NCBI GenBank assembly: GCA_025175895.1
Contig: CM046007.1
Location: 25,191,913-25,255,912 of the forward strand
Reading direction: 5' to 3'
Source: Wurfbainia villosa
Taxonomy: Eukaryota > Streptophyta > Magnoliopsida > Zingiberales > Zingiberaceae
Length of the DNA: 64,000 nucleotides
Part shown: positions 47,548 through 59,090 of the stretch, piece after piece
Position numbering within the stretch: position 1 is the stretch's first letter
How the letters are laid out: each line of letters begins with the position of its first letter
Program-made: the position numbers and the translations under genes
Notes under the pieces: model-generated
Told to the model about the DNA's origin: nothing
The model's database searches: none
What the model saw: the letters and a program-made list of their open reading frames with translations, nothing else

Positions 47548-48111
47548 GTGGCTATTAAGACAATCCTTAAGTACTTAAGAAGAACTAAGGATGTGTTCCT
47601 AATATATGGAGAAGGGGACATGATGATACACGGGTATACGGATGCCAGCTTCCAGACAAACAATGATGATTCTAGGTCTCAGTCTGGATACGTGTTCACC
47701 TTGAATGGGGGCGCAGTGAGTTGGAAAAGTTCTAAACAAGACACTATAGCAGATTCTACCACTGAGGCAGAATACATTGCAGCTTCGGAAGCAGCAAAGG
47801 AAGTGGTTTGGATCAAGAAGTTCATTTATGAACTTGGTGTGGTTCCAGCCATTGTTGAAGCAATACCAGTCTACTGCGACAACAATGGAGCAATTGCATA
47901 GGCGAAAAAGCAAAGGTCTCATCAACGATCCAAACATGTGCTTCGCCACAATCATATGATCAGAGAGATCATTAGTAGGAAGGAAATACAAATCGAGAAA
48001 ATCCCCACTGAAAGGAGCTTAGTGGATCCTTTGACTAAGGCATTACCTCAAAGTAAGTTTGAGGGTCATGTTAGAGCTTATGGTATTGGATACCGTAGCG
48101 ATTTGCATTAG
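47548..48111 (+). pseudogene. E8 pol: RNase H
   Basis: Catalytic residues are readable in YTDASF, STTEAEY and YCDNNGAIA. It is open at 47548-47901, where CAG has become TAG, and then the frame continues to the natural pol stop TAG at 48109-48111 after a GYRSDLH end. The block that is deleted in E3 and E9 (47844-47917 here) is intact. Confidence 0.9.
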
Positions 48112-48125
48112 GCCAAGTGGGAGTT
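48111..48125 (+). promoter_or_regulatory. E8 polypurine tract
   Basis: GGCCAAGTGGGAGTT sits between the pol stop and the 3' LTR. Confidence 0.85.
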
Positions 48126-50340
48126 TGTTATTAATATATGAGAGATTTCCTAGGGCAATCGCCTTATGTTTGAACCATTTATATGATAAATGAAGATTCA
48201 CTATTTGAGTATACATGTTTTCATGTATTTTATTAGATCTTAAACTCATTTACTGAATGTCCACGATACGATTCACGGCATGAGAGAATTTGTGATTGGA
48301 TCACAACTAGTGAGTATCTATACATGTGTAATTGTGATGTATCGGAATTATCCCTAGTCAATGAATTGATGGATTTGAACACCATTGATTCTGTCAAGAC
48401 TAGCACGAGGTATACTCCTTGGTGTATCCAAGAAGCTGATTCTCACTCGCTAGAGGCATTGTGATGTCCGGAGTTAATCGTAGATGCTAGTTATGGTAAC
48501 TAGTTCATTGGAGTGACTAGCCGTAAGACTTCATATGGTTCTCTGCATATATAGATATGTCAATGAAGTTCTTATTGCAGCTTAAGTGCGATGTTCCTTT
48601 GACTTGCAGTATTCAAGCCATCTTGATCATAAAGACTTATGCTTTGACATCTTAAGCAAGCATCTCTGAGGAGATGTGGACTCAGAATGATTGGGTATAA
48701 GTCGAAGTGATCGAAGGTGTTTGAATAGCCTATAAAGGATTCACCACTCCTTGCGAGGAGATGTATACCCATGGCCTCTCGTCGGATTGTTACTAAAGTC
48801 TTTGGCCAAAGCATTACATGTTTAGAGTAAGGTACTCTTCGATACATGTGCAATAACTAGAATCCGTAGGACGAGGAAATGATACTTGGGCTAGGTGTGA
48901 CGTAGTCAACCTAGTGGGGATTGACACTATAGACCATGTCCTGAACCAAGTGGGTATAAGATGAGTGAAGGGAATGGGGCACGATTCATTCGAGCTGCTG
49001 AAGGGTTTCAGAAATAGTTCTGGATCAACAATTGATCTTTTTGGTTAATTGGGGATCATGATGTACTACTAGGTGCTACTCATGATCATTTTATAATTAA
49101 TGGTTAATTATAGATGACCAACATAAACCGAGAACTTATTTGGTCACACGCACAACGAGCGTAATCCGAAGGATTTAAAACGAGCTTGAGAATGAGATTC
49201 TCAGACCAAGGGAAACTAGGTTTGGTTGGACCAAACAAGGAACGAGCATGAAATCATTTCAGTCGCAATGGAAGCGTGGATGGGTCGTGTCTTATGAAGA
49301 CATGATGGATGTACCAAATTGGTTTGGTTCTAATCCAATGGAGGAGAATAAATCAATGGGGTTTGGTTTGTTTTAAACGAATGAACGAAAGTGGGTTCGC
49401 TTCGTTTTAACTTTAAATAGACCAACATGGTTTGGTTTACTTTAACTTAAATTAATGGAGCGGGTTAACGGGCTTTTGGTTATGATCCGATAACCATTAA
49501 GATAATTTGTTCTCTATAAAATAGGGCTTAAGGGTTTTGTTAAGCCATAATCCAAGCAATCCCTAATTGCCGCCCACCCCTCCTCTCCTCTAGTAGTCGG
49601 CGCCCAACCCTAGCCGCCGCCCAGCTTTGTGCCGGCGTCCAAGCTAGTTGCCAGGGTCCAAGCATCAGTCGGTGATACTCCGGCGACCCTCCGGTGATCT
49701 TCTTTGGGTCCGGTGACAAGGTGAGCATCAAGCTTCCTTATTTGGCCGGCCCCTATTCCTCCACCAAAGCTGTCCAGTTTTCTGGACAGCTTGTTTATTT
49801 CGTGTCGGAGCATCGTTTGGATGACGTTCGGATCTCTAACATTGGCTTCCTTGCCAAGGATTTGATCTCTGGTAATCCTCATAGGTGGAGGATGAAGGAT
49901 TCATCAAACGGTTGACGAATACCTCTCCGGAGAAGCGAGTTTTTGTGGACTCGTTTTGAATCCGAATTTTGATTTGGATTTTGATCTTCTCTCGATCACA
50001 TCGTCTTCGACACGAGGCTAGTAACTCATACGAAGATGAGGCTTGTGACTTTGTGAAGTCATCCTTAAGATACTCGGCGTGGATACGGATAGAGACGATT
50101 CTAGCGAGGATCGTTCCGGTTGATTCCTTTCCCGCTACACGTGATACGTAAGGTATACGTAGTATAAATTTTCTTTTATTGCAAAATTTGAATTTACGGT
50201 TATGTCTACACATGTTGTACTATGCATGCATGTGGTGTGTGTTGTAATAAATTAGATTTATTATATTTATTTCTTCTGTCGTGCACATGTTTACGAAACA
50301 TGTTCGCACACACACTCGCCGCGGTGTCGGAAACCCAACA
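48126..50340 (+). repeat. E8 3' LTR
   Basis: LTR of 2215 bp, TGTTATTAAT to ACCCAACA. TATA box TATAAAAT at 49515-49522. Hairpin AGCTGTCCAG/CTGGACAGCT at 49768-49791. Confidence 0.95.
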
Positions 50341-50345
50341 ACTAG

Positions 50346-50950
50346 TTGCGATGGTACCCGAGCTGCAAAAGTAGCATGAGCATATGAATGCTAATACTAT
50401 AGTCTTCCATCTTCTTGAGTTGTTTGATGAGCAAGTGAGATCCGAAAGGTTCGAAGTCTCCAGGCTCCTCTTCACCTCTAAGATGCAAGAAGGTTCATCT
50501 GTAGTACAATTTGTGCTAAAGATGAATGAGTACATCGAGCGGCTAGCTACCCTCGGGTTTATGATGGATCATGATTTAAGTATTGACTTAATTCTTCATT
50601 GTTTGCCCAAGAGTTTCTTACAATTTGTGATGAACTACTAGTTGAACAAACTTGAAACCACTATTCCTGAGCTCCTCAATATGCTGAAGACTGTGGAGCC
50701 TTCAATGAAGCATGAGGAGAAGGCGGTTCTGTTAGTTGATTCCTCAATAAAAGGTTCTAAGAGGAAGTCAAAGGAACAGACGAAAGGGATGAAGAAAAAG
50801 GATAAGAAGGCTCAACCAGAACAAAAGGGCACTTGTCATCATTGTGGCAAGGAGGGCCACTGGCGAAGAAACTGCAAAATTTATCTTGAGTCCGTGAAGA
50901 AGAAGAAGGCATCTGATGCCCCATCCTCTTCAGGTATCTTCGTTATTGAT
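50346..50950 (+). pseudogene. E7 gag, C-terminal part
   Basis: Gag resumes after E8 as LVAMVPELQK and is open from 50384 (MNANTIVFHLLELFDEQ) through the Gag core to a TAG at 50639-50641. It continues from 50642 with LNMLKTVEPSMKHEEKAVLLVDSS and a Lys-rich tail. The CCHC knuckle CHHCGKEGHWRRNC at 50834-50875 is complete, the best preserved of the alpha copies. Confidence 0.88.
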
Positions 50951-51300
50951 TGTCATTCTATTTCCTTAGAAACTTAGGTATTGGATACTAGGTGTGGTTC
51001 ACATATATGTAATGACATACAGGGGCTAAGGAATAGAAGAAGACTCGTCAGACGGGAGTCAAATTTGTGAGTTGGCAATGGAGAAAAGGTTACTGCGGTC
51101 GCCATCAGAACTTATTTGCTGAAGCTCCCTAGTGGACTAGTCTTATAACTAGAAAATTTCTATTATGTTCCTTCTCTAATAAAGAACATTGTTTCTATTT
51201 CCTGCTTAAATAGAAATGGTTACCATTTGGCATTTAGTAACAATTGTTGTTATATAACTTTGAATAGCGTACTTTATGGGATTGGAACTTTAAGCAAAGG
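50951..51300 (+). pseudogene. E7 pol: protease region, active site altered
   Basis: A TAG at 50975-50977 replaces the Trp of TWVLD, and the active site reads DTR (codons at 50984-50992) instead of DTG. Further stops follow in the RVGNG and LELDN regions. Confidence 0.85.
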
Positions 51301-52470
51301 TAATTATACGTTGGACGTATCTAGTGACATTTCAATATCGAAGCGAGCAACAAGTGTGCTTGAAAGGATAATCAATAAGACTCCTATATATGACATTGTC
51401 ATCTTGGCCATGCAAGCAAGAAATATATGTCCGAATTACACCGATGTGGAATTCTGGAATCGTTTGAATTAGATTCATACAATACATGTGAATTATGGTT
51501 AAAAGGCAAGATGACTAAGTTACCTTTTATGAGAAAAGGTGAACCGGTGGGAGAGTTACTTGGTTTAATATATACTGATGTATGTGGACCTATGTCAACT
51601 CAAGCTCTAGAAGGCTATAACTACTTCATTACCTTCACTGATGATCACTCACTTTTTGGGTATGTGTTCTTGATGAAACACAAGTTTGAAGCCTTTGAAA
51701 GGTTCAAAGAATTCATAAATGAAGTAGAGAATCAACATGACAAGAGTATTAAAATACTTCGATTGGATCAAGGTGGTGAATACTTGAGTCAAGAGTTTCT
51801 AGATTATCTAAGGGACAATGGTATATTGTCTCAATGGACTCCTCCATATACACCGTAGCATAATGGTGTATATGAGAGGCGTAACCAGACCTTGTTGGAC
51901 ATGGTCAGGTCGATGATGAATCATGCGAATCTTCCCAAGTCCTTTTGAGGCTATGCACTTCAGACAGCTGTTTACTTGCTAAACAGAATGCCAACCAAGG
52001 TAGTCTCAACTACTCCATATGAGATATGGATTAGTAAGAAACCTCATTTATCTTACTTGAAGATCTGAGATTGTCCTGCTTATGTGAAGCGGACTGTATC
52101 AGACAAATTAGATGCTAAGTCTGATAAATGTCTATTTATTGGATACCCTAAGAAAATGAGGGATTACCAATTTTATCATCCTGTGGAACAAAAGATATTT
52201 GTTTCAAGGCATGCTGTGTTTCTAGATAAAGAGTTTCTCTTGCAAGAAAATAGTGGGAGTGTCATTGAGCTTGAGGAGGCTCGAGAGACTCCAATAGACA
52301 TTTATGAGACACCTGCTGAAGCACCACAATCGATAACTCATAGTGATGGGCCATCGGCTGGACCTATTGTGGCATAACATCTTCGTATATCTGGTAGAAC
52401 ACACATCATTCCTGAGGGATATAGATTTCTCATAAGTGAATCGAACGACGTGTTACTCATTGATGATGAG
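51301..52470 (+). pseudogene. E7 pol: integrase (broken)
   Basis: The zinc part is frameshifted around 51330-51430 (ELHRCGILESFEL is readable from 51427). The core is open to 51858, but the second catalytic motif reads LRLDQGGEY, so Ser-Asp-Arg has become Leu-Asp-Gln; the Asp remains. The frame ends at TAG 51856-51858, just before the Glu motif, which reads NGVYERRNQ. The C-terminal part is open at 52084-52377. More decayed than the integrases of E8 and E3. Confidence 0.87.
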
Positions 52471-53480
52471 GAGCCTACTAGTTATGAAGAAGTTTTGAAA
52501 AGTTCAGAAAGGGATAAATGGGTTGATTCCATGAAGTCGGTAATGGATTCCATGTATGAAAATCAAGTTTGGAACTTGGTTGGTCAACCTGAAAGCATAA
52601 AGCCTATAGGGTGCAAGTGATTTTTCAAGAAGAAAATCGACATGGATGGTAATGTGATTACCTATAAGGCTAGATTAGTGGCGAAAGGGTATCGTCAGAA
52701 GCAAGATGTTGATTATGACGAGACCTATTCACCTGTTGCTATGTTTAAATCCATTCGGATGCTCCTGGCCATAGCGGCTCATTATGATTATGAGATATGG
52801 CAGATGGATGTAAAAATAACTTTCCTTAATGGAAACCTACTCGAGGACGTGTATATGATACAACCTGAGGATTTCACATCGGTTGATAAAACCAAGGTAT
52901 GCAAACTACGACAGTCCATATATGGACTGAAGCAAGCATCCAGGAGCTGGAATATCCATTTTGATGAGACAATCAAAAAGTTTGATTTCTCACAAAATCT
53001 GGACGAACCTTGTGTGTACAAGAAGGTTAGTGGGAGTGCAGTCATGTTCCTAGTATTATATGTCGATGACATATTACTTATAGGAAACGATGTTTCTATC
53101 TTACAGTCAGTTAAAATTTGGTTGTCCAAGATGTTCTCAATGAAAGACATAGGATAAGCAACCAACATCCTCGGAATTAAGATCTATAGGGATAAATCAA
53201 ATCGGTTGCTTGGTCTTTCACAGTCTACATATATAGACCAAGTGCTAAAGAGGTTTAGCATGCCGGAATCCAAGAAAGGCTTCCTTCCCATCAGGCATGG
53301 GATACACCTTTTGAAGTCTATATGTCCCCGCATAGAAGACGAGAGGATTTGCATGAGTAAGATTCCCTATGCATCTGCAATAGGATCTATCATGTATGCT
53401 ATGTTATGTACGAGGCCCAATGTATCGTATGCTCTGAGTGTCACGAGAAGATACCGGTCTGATCCAGGAATGGATCATTG
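52471..53480 (+). pseudogene. E7 pol: reverse transcriptase (broken)
   Basis: A TGA near 52620 replaces the Trp of GCKWVFKKK. It is then open at 52642-53157 with ARLVAKGYRQKQDVDYDETYSPV, MDVKITFLNGNLLEDVYMIQP and the catalytic YVDD at 53059-53070. A stop at 53155-53157 follows MKDIG, and RT continues from 53206 (LGLSQSTYIDQVLKRFSM). Confidence 0.87.
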
Positions 53481-54039
53481 GGCGGCAGTTAAGACGATCC
53501 TTAAGTACTTAAGAAGAACTAAAGATGTGTTCCCTATATATGGAGAAGGGGACATGGTGATACGCGGGTATACGAATGCCAGCTTCCAGACAGACAAGGA
53601 TGATTCTAGGTCTCAGTCTGGGTACATGTTCACCTTGAATGGGGGTGCAGTGAGTTTGAAAAGTTCCATACAAGACACTGTAGCAGATTCTACCATAGAG
53701 ACAGAATACATTACAGCTTCGGAAGCAGTAAAGGAAGCGGTTTAGATCAAGAAGTTCATTTATGAACTTGGTGTGGTTCCAACAATTGTTGAAGCAATAT
53801 CGATTTACTGCGACAATAATGGAGCTATTGCACAGGGAAAAGAGCCAAGGTCTCATCGACGATCCAAACATGTGCTTCGCCGCTATCATCTGATCAGAGA
53901 GATTATCAATAGGAATGAAATTCAAATCAAGAATATTCCCACAGAAAAGAACTTAGCGGAACCTTTAACTAAGGCCTTACCTCAAAGTAAGTTTGAGGGC
54001 CATATTAGGGCTTATGGTATTGGATACCGTGGCGATTGA
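53481..54039 (+). pseudogene. E7 pol: RNase H
   Basis: Open to a TAG at 53743-53745 (TGG to TAG after VKEAV) and then from 53773 to the natural end TGA at 54037-54039. YTNASF (catalytic Asp changed to Asn), TIETEY and YCDNNGAIAQGKEPRSHRRSKHV are readable, and the C-terminus LAEPLTKALPQSKFEGH is complete. The 74-bp block missing in E3 and E9 is present (53778-53851). Confidence 0.88.
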
Positions 54040-54044
54040 CATTA

Positions 54045-54059
54045 GGCCAAGTGGGAGTT
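54045..54059 (+). promoter_or_regulatory. E7 polypurine tract
   Basis: GGCCAAGTGGGAGTT lies before the 3' LTR start at 54060. Confidence 0.85.
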
Positions 54060-55028
54060 TGTTAGTAATATATGAGAGGTGTTCTAAGGCAATCACCTTA
54101 TGTTTAAACCATTTATATGATAAATGAATATTCACTATTTGAGTATACATGTTTTCATGTATTTGATTAGATCTTAAACTCAATTACTAAATGTCCATGA
54201 TACAATTCATAGTATGAGAGAATTTGTGATTGGATCAAAACTAGTGAGTATCTCTACATGGGTAATTGTGATGTATTAGAATTATCCCTAATCGATAAAT
54301 TGATGGATTTGGACATCATCAATTCTATCGAGACTAGCACGAGGTATACTCTTTGGTGTATCCAAGCAGCTGATTCTCACTGGCTGGAGACATTGTGATG
54401 TCTGGAGTTAATCATGGATGCTAGTTATGGTAACTAGTTCATTGGAGTGACCAGCTGTAAGACTTCATATGGTTTTCTGTATATATGGATATGTCAATGA
54501 AGTACTTACTGCTGCTTAAGTGCGATGTTCCTTTGATTTGCGGTATTCAAGTCATCTTGGTCATGGAGACTTATGCTTTGACATCTGAAGCAAGCATCTC
54601 CAAGGAGATGTGGACTCAGGATGATTGGGTATAAGTCAAAATGCCTGAAGGTGTTTGAATAGCCTATAAAGGATTCACCACTCCTTTCGAGGAGATGTAT
54701 ACCCATGGCCTCTCGTCGGATTGTTACTAAAGTCTTTGACCAAAGCATTACATGTTTAGAGTAAGGTACTCTTAGATACATGTGCAGTAACTAGAATCGG
54801 TAGGACGTGGAAATGATACTTGGGCTACGTGTGACATAGTCAACCTAGTGGGGACTGATACTATAGACCATGTCCTGAACCAAGTGGGTATAAGATGTGT
54901 AAAGGGAATGGGGCACGATTCATTATAGCTGTTAAAGGGTTTCAGAAATGGTTCTGGATCAACCATTGATTTTTCGATTAATTGGGGATCATGATGTACT
55001 ACTAGGTGCCACTCATGATCGTTCTATA
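54060..55028 (+). repeat. E7 3' LTR, left part
   Basis: The first 969 bases of the LTR, matching 36969-37940. It breaks off in the AT palindrome (CTATA at 55024-55028), where E9 is inserted; the remaining 1.2 kb must lie after the window end. Confidence 0.92.
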
Positions 55029-57161
55029 TGTTAGTAATATATGAGAGATGTCCTAAGGCAATCGCCTTATGTATGAACCATATATATGATAAATGAAGAT
55101 TCACTATTTGAGTATACATGTTTAATGTATTTGATTGGATCTTAAACTCATTTACTGAATGTCCAAGATACGATTGACAGCATGAGAGAATTTGTGATTG
55201 GATCACAACTAGTGAGTATCTCTACATGTGTAATTGTGATGTATCGGAATTATCCCTAGTCGATGAATTGATGGATTTGGACACCATCAATTCTGTCGAG
55301 ACTAGCACGAGGTATACTCCTTGGTGTATCCAAGCAGCTGATTCTCACTGGCTGGAGACATTGTGATGTCCGGAGTTAATCGTGGATGCTAGTTATGGTA
55401 ACTAGTTCATTGGAGTGACTAGCCGTAAGACTTCATATGGTTCTCTGCATATATAGATATGTCAATGAAGTTCTTACTGTGGCTTAAGTGCGATGTTCCT
55501 TTGACTTGCGGTATTCAAGTCATCTTGATCATGGAGACTTATGCTTTGACATCTTAAGCAAACATCTCCGAGGAGATGTGGACCCGGGATGATTGGGTAT
55601 AAGTCGAAGTGATCGAAGGTGTTTGAATAGCCTATAAAGGATTCACCACTCCTTGCGAGGAGATGTACACCCATGGCCTCTCGTCGGATTGTTACTAAAG
55701 TCTTTGGCCAAAGCATTACATGTTTAGAGTAAAGTACTCTTCGATACATGTGGAGTAACTAGAATCCGTAGGACGAGGAAATGAAACTTGGGCTAGGTGT
55801 GACGTAGTCAGCCTAGTGGGGACTGACACAATAGACCATTTCCTGAACCAAGTGGGTATAAGATGATTGAAGGGAATGGGGCACGATTCATTCGAGCTAC
55901 TGAAGGATTTCAGAAATAGTTCTGGATCAACCGTTGATCTTTTCGGTTAATTGGGGATCATGATGTACTACTAGGTGCCACTCATGATCGTTCTATAATT
56001 AATGGTTAATTATAGACGGCCAACATAAACCGAGAACCTATTTGGTCACACGCACAACGAGTGTAATCCAAAGGATTTAAAATGAGCTTGAGAATGAGAT
56101 TCTCAGACCGAGAGAAACTATGTTTGGTTGGACCAAACATAAAGCGAGCATGAAATTGTTTCAGTCGCAATGGAAGCGTGGATGGGCAGTGTCTTATGAA
56201 GACATAATGGATGGACCAAAATGGTTTGGTTCTAATCCAATGGATGAGAATAAACCAAAGGGTTTGGTTTATATTAAACGAATGAACCAAAGGTTGGTTC
56301 GGTTCGTTTTAACATAAAATAAACCATCATGGTTTGGTTTATTTTAACTTATCTTAATGGAGCGGGTTAACGGGCTTTATGGATATGATCCATTAACCAT
56401 TAAGAGAATTAGTTCTCTATAAAAGTGGGCTTAAGGGAGTGTTAAACCCTAATCATCCAAAACCCTAAACCTAGTGGCGTGACATAGTTGCCGCCCACCT
56501 CCTTGGTGATTTCGGCGCCCAACTACTAGCTGCCGCCGCCCAGCTTTGTGCCGCCGTCCAAGACCCTTGCCGGCGTCCAAGCTCCAGCCGGTGAACCTCC
56601 GGCGACCCTCCGGTGATCTCCTATAGGTTCGGCATCAAGGTGAGCGTTTTCTCTCCTTGTTTTGGCCGGCGCCTACTCCTCCACCAAGCTGTCCAGTTTT
56701 CTGGACAGCTTCTCCTCCTCTCGTCGGAGCGTCGTTTGGACGACGGTTAGTGCTCCGACAGCGGCTAACTTACCGGGGATTTGATCTCCGGTAATCCTCT
56801 GAGGTGGAGGACAAAGGATTCGTCAAACGGTTGACGAATACCTCTCCGTACGAAGACGAAGCTCGTGACTTAGCGAAGTCATCCCGAGGAGCTCGGCGTG
56901 GATACGGATAGAGACGATTCTTACGAGGATCGTTCCGGTTGATGCCGTTCCCGCTACACGTCATACAGAAGGTATAACGTAGTTTAATTTCCTTTTATTG
57001 CAAATTTTAATTTACGGTTATGTCTACACTTGTTGTAATAGCATGCGTGTGTTGTGTGTGTTGTAATAAATATAGATTAATTAATTTTAATTGCTTCCGC
57101 TGTGCTCATGTTTACGAAACATGATCGAACACACACACGCCGTGGTGCCGGAAACCCAACA
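55029..57161 (+). repeat. E9 5' LTR with 98-bp U5 deletion
   Basis: LTR of 2133 bp. TATA box TATAAAAG at 56418-56425; hairpin at 56687-56710. At 56848, CTCTCCG joins directly to TACGAAGACG, so the 98 bp equivalent to 20798-20895 of E3 are missing. These contain four of the U5 hairpins. CCG at both ends suggests a microhomology deletion. The 3' LTR keeps this block. Confidence 0.93.
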
Positions 57162-57178
57162 GTGGTATCAGAGCCCAG
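57162..57178 (+). promoter_or_regulatory. E9 primer-binding site (intact)
   Basis: GTGGTATCAGAGCCCAGG directly after the LTR; the only unchanged alpha primer site in the window. Confidence 0.93.
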
Positions 57179-58453
57179 GTTGTGTTTCGACATAATCGTA
57201 AAATGGTTTTGCGATAGTCATAATGTATTTCTGGAAATTTTCTAATTTTAGAAATTTAGAAGTATTTATGGAAATTTTTCAATTTTGGAAAGTCTAGAAG
57301 TATTTATGGAAATCTTCCACTTTTGGAAAGTTGGAAGTTTTTATGGAAATTGATATTTTCCATAAATAAAATATTTGATTAGATTCTTGAAATTTGTTTC
57401 CTAATTTAATCATGATTTGATTTGGTAAATCAAATCTTAAAATATTTTATTTCCATAAGTAGTTTTAATGATTTAGGAAATTGGTTTCCTAAATAGATTT
57501 TCCTTAATCAAATAATTCCATGAATAAAATATGTGATTAGATTTGGAAATTTGTTTCCTAATTTAATTATGATTTGATTTGGAGAATCAAATCTTAAACA
57601 TATTTTATTTCCATAAATAGTTATGACATATAAGGAAATTATATACATGACATAATTGTATGCCATGTAATTGCATTAGATGCATAACATTATGCCATGC
57701 GTGTCGTGACATGTAGATGTATGCCATGTATGTCATGCCATGTAGATAATAGTTATTTGCATGCAAAGAGGATGAGACATAAAAACCCTAACTCAATATT
57801 AAAGCCTACACCTTCCATTAATATGGTTAGAACCAGAGTTCTGTTTTCTGTTTGGGTTGTTGGACTCAGTCCAAGCCCGGCTCGAACCTGAACATGTTCA
57901 AATCATTGGAATAGTTTAACTCTAATATGGTAAGAGTCAGAGGTCAATCGTTAGTTTGGGTTGTTGGACTCACTCCAAGCCTGGCTAATTGGTTGAATGC
58001 GCTCTAACCATATTAAAACTATTTCGCGATTAATGGGTCGGCTTTAACTTGGAGCATCGATTTGTTGGACTCACTCCAAGGTCGATGTGAAGAGAGGTGA
58101 AGTTGGGTGCTATGCATATGATGCATACTTGTTAATGTGTTAACAACCCAAGGTATGTGTAAACATTCAATTAGTTGATAGCACATTGTGATAGTTACAT
58201 ATACATGATATGTAATCGGTATACTTGATACCCACCATCATAGCTAAGAATGGCTTGTTGGACTCACTCCAAGGTTGTTCTTATCTATGATGGATATCAG
58301 CCCATTCGGAGATGGACCTACGATCTCCCGAAGTGATTTTAAGGGTTTTTGAAATTCGAAAAATGAATGGGATTTATAAATGTATATTGATGCATTTTAA
58401 AATCATCTTTCTCATATATGCTCGTTTTGTATTTCTAAGTTAATATATTGATC
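57179..58453 (+). other. E9 untranslated leader with four hairpin motifs
   Basis: AT-rich degenerate repeats at 57215-57620, ATGCCATG-type repeats at 57655-57745, then TTGTTGGACTCACTCCAAG or close variants at 57857-57875, 57961-57979, 58062-58080 and 58255-58273. Spacing 104, 101 and 193 bp mirrors E2 exactly. No gene. Confidence 0.78.
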
Positions 58454-59090
58454 ATGATGTGTTTGAATTTGCGTTCCATTTTGGATTCAAATAAATTGAC
58501 TGGGCCGAACTTCTTGGACTAGCTTAGAAACTTGAGAATTGTTCTCAAGGTGGAAAAGCTTGCAAATGTCCTCGAAGCGCCTCTTCCCGCCCGTCCTAGT
58601 GACGATGCAACTCTGGACCAATTGTTGACCTATCAGAAACATGTGAGTGATTTTGAATAAATGAGTTGCATCATGCTAGCCACGATGGAACCCAAGCTAC
58701 GAAAGCAGCATGAGCATATGGATGCTCATATCGTAGTCTTTCATCTTTGTGAGTTGGATGATGAGCAAGTGAGATTCGAAAGGTTCGAAGTCTCAAAGCT
58801 CCTCTTCACCTCTGAGATGCTAGGAGGTTCATCCGTGGTACTGCTCAATATGCTGAAGACTGTGGAGTCTTCTGAGAAGCATGAGCAGGGGACGGTGCTG
58901 TTAGTTGATTCCTCGAAGAAAGGTTCTAAGAGGAAGTCAAAGGAGCAGCAGAAGGGAAAGAAGAGAAAGGCTAAGAATGTAGAACTAGCACAAAAGGAAA
59001 CTTGCCATCATTATGGCAAGGAGAGCCATTTGCGAAGAAAGTGCAAGATTTATCTTGAGTCCGTGAAGAAGGATAAGGCATCGGATGCCC
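58454..59090 (+). pseudogene. E9 gag with internal deletion
   Basis: Starts at the ATG 58454-58456 (colinear with MTSLNLR) and stops at TAA 58657-58659. It is open from 58661 (MSCIMLATMEPKLRKQHEHMDAH). After GGSSVV it jumps to LLNMLKTVESS, leaving out about 165 bp of the Gag core, in frame. The knuckle at 59003-59044 reads C-HH-Y-GKESH-LRRK-C, with the second Cys changed to Tyr. Both features point to a common source with E2. Confidence 0.88.

Larger units (their letters stand above)
40699..50340 (+). mobile_element. E8: full-length alpha-family element inside E7 gag
   Basis: A complete element of 9642 bp, LTRs 40699-42897 and 48126-50340, on the plus strand and in the same orientation as its host. 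The coding part is the longest-open of the alpha copies (362 codons of protease-integrase, 343 of RT), with neither the gag nor the RNase H deletion. It is nevertheless broken by at least five stop codons, a frameshift in integrase, and changes in the protease active site and zinc knuckle. Confidence 0.96.
36969..55028 (+). mobile_element. E7: alpha-family Ty1/copia element, split by E8 and E9
   Basis: Three visible parts: 36969-40698 (5' LTR, leader, gag start), 50341-54059 (rest of gag and pol), and 54060-55028 (start of the 3' LTR). E8 lies between the first two with a 5-bp target duplication, and E9 cuts the 3' LTR at 55028, whose remainder should follow after the window. Without E8 the internal region is colinear with the other alpha copies. 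Many nonsense codons of C-to-T type make it one of the older alpha copies here. Confidence 0.92.

Noticed and set aside
50341..50345. Deletion of the E7 leader between the LTR end at 50340 and gag
   Set aside because: First read as a truncated element, but the gag fragment before 40698 joins exactly to 50346, so this is the right edge of the E8 insertion.
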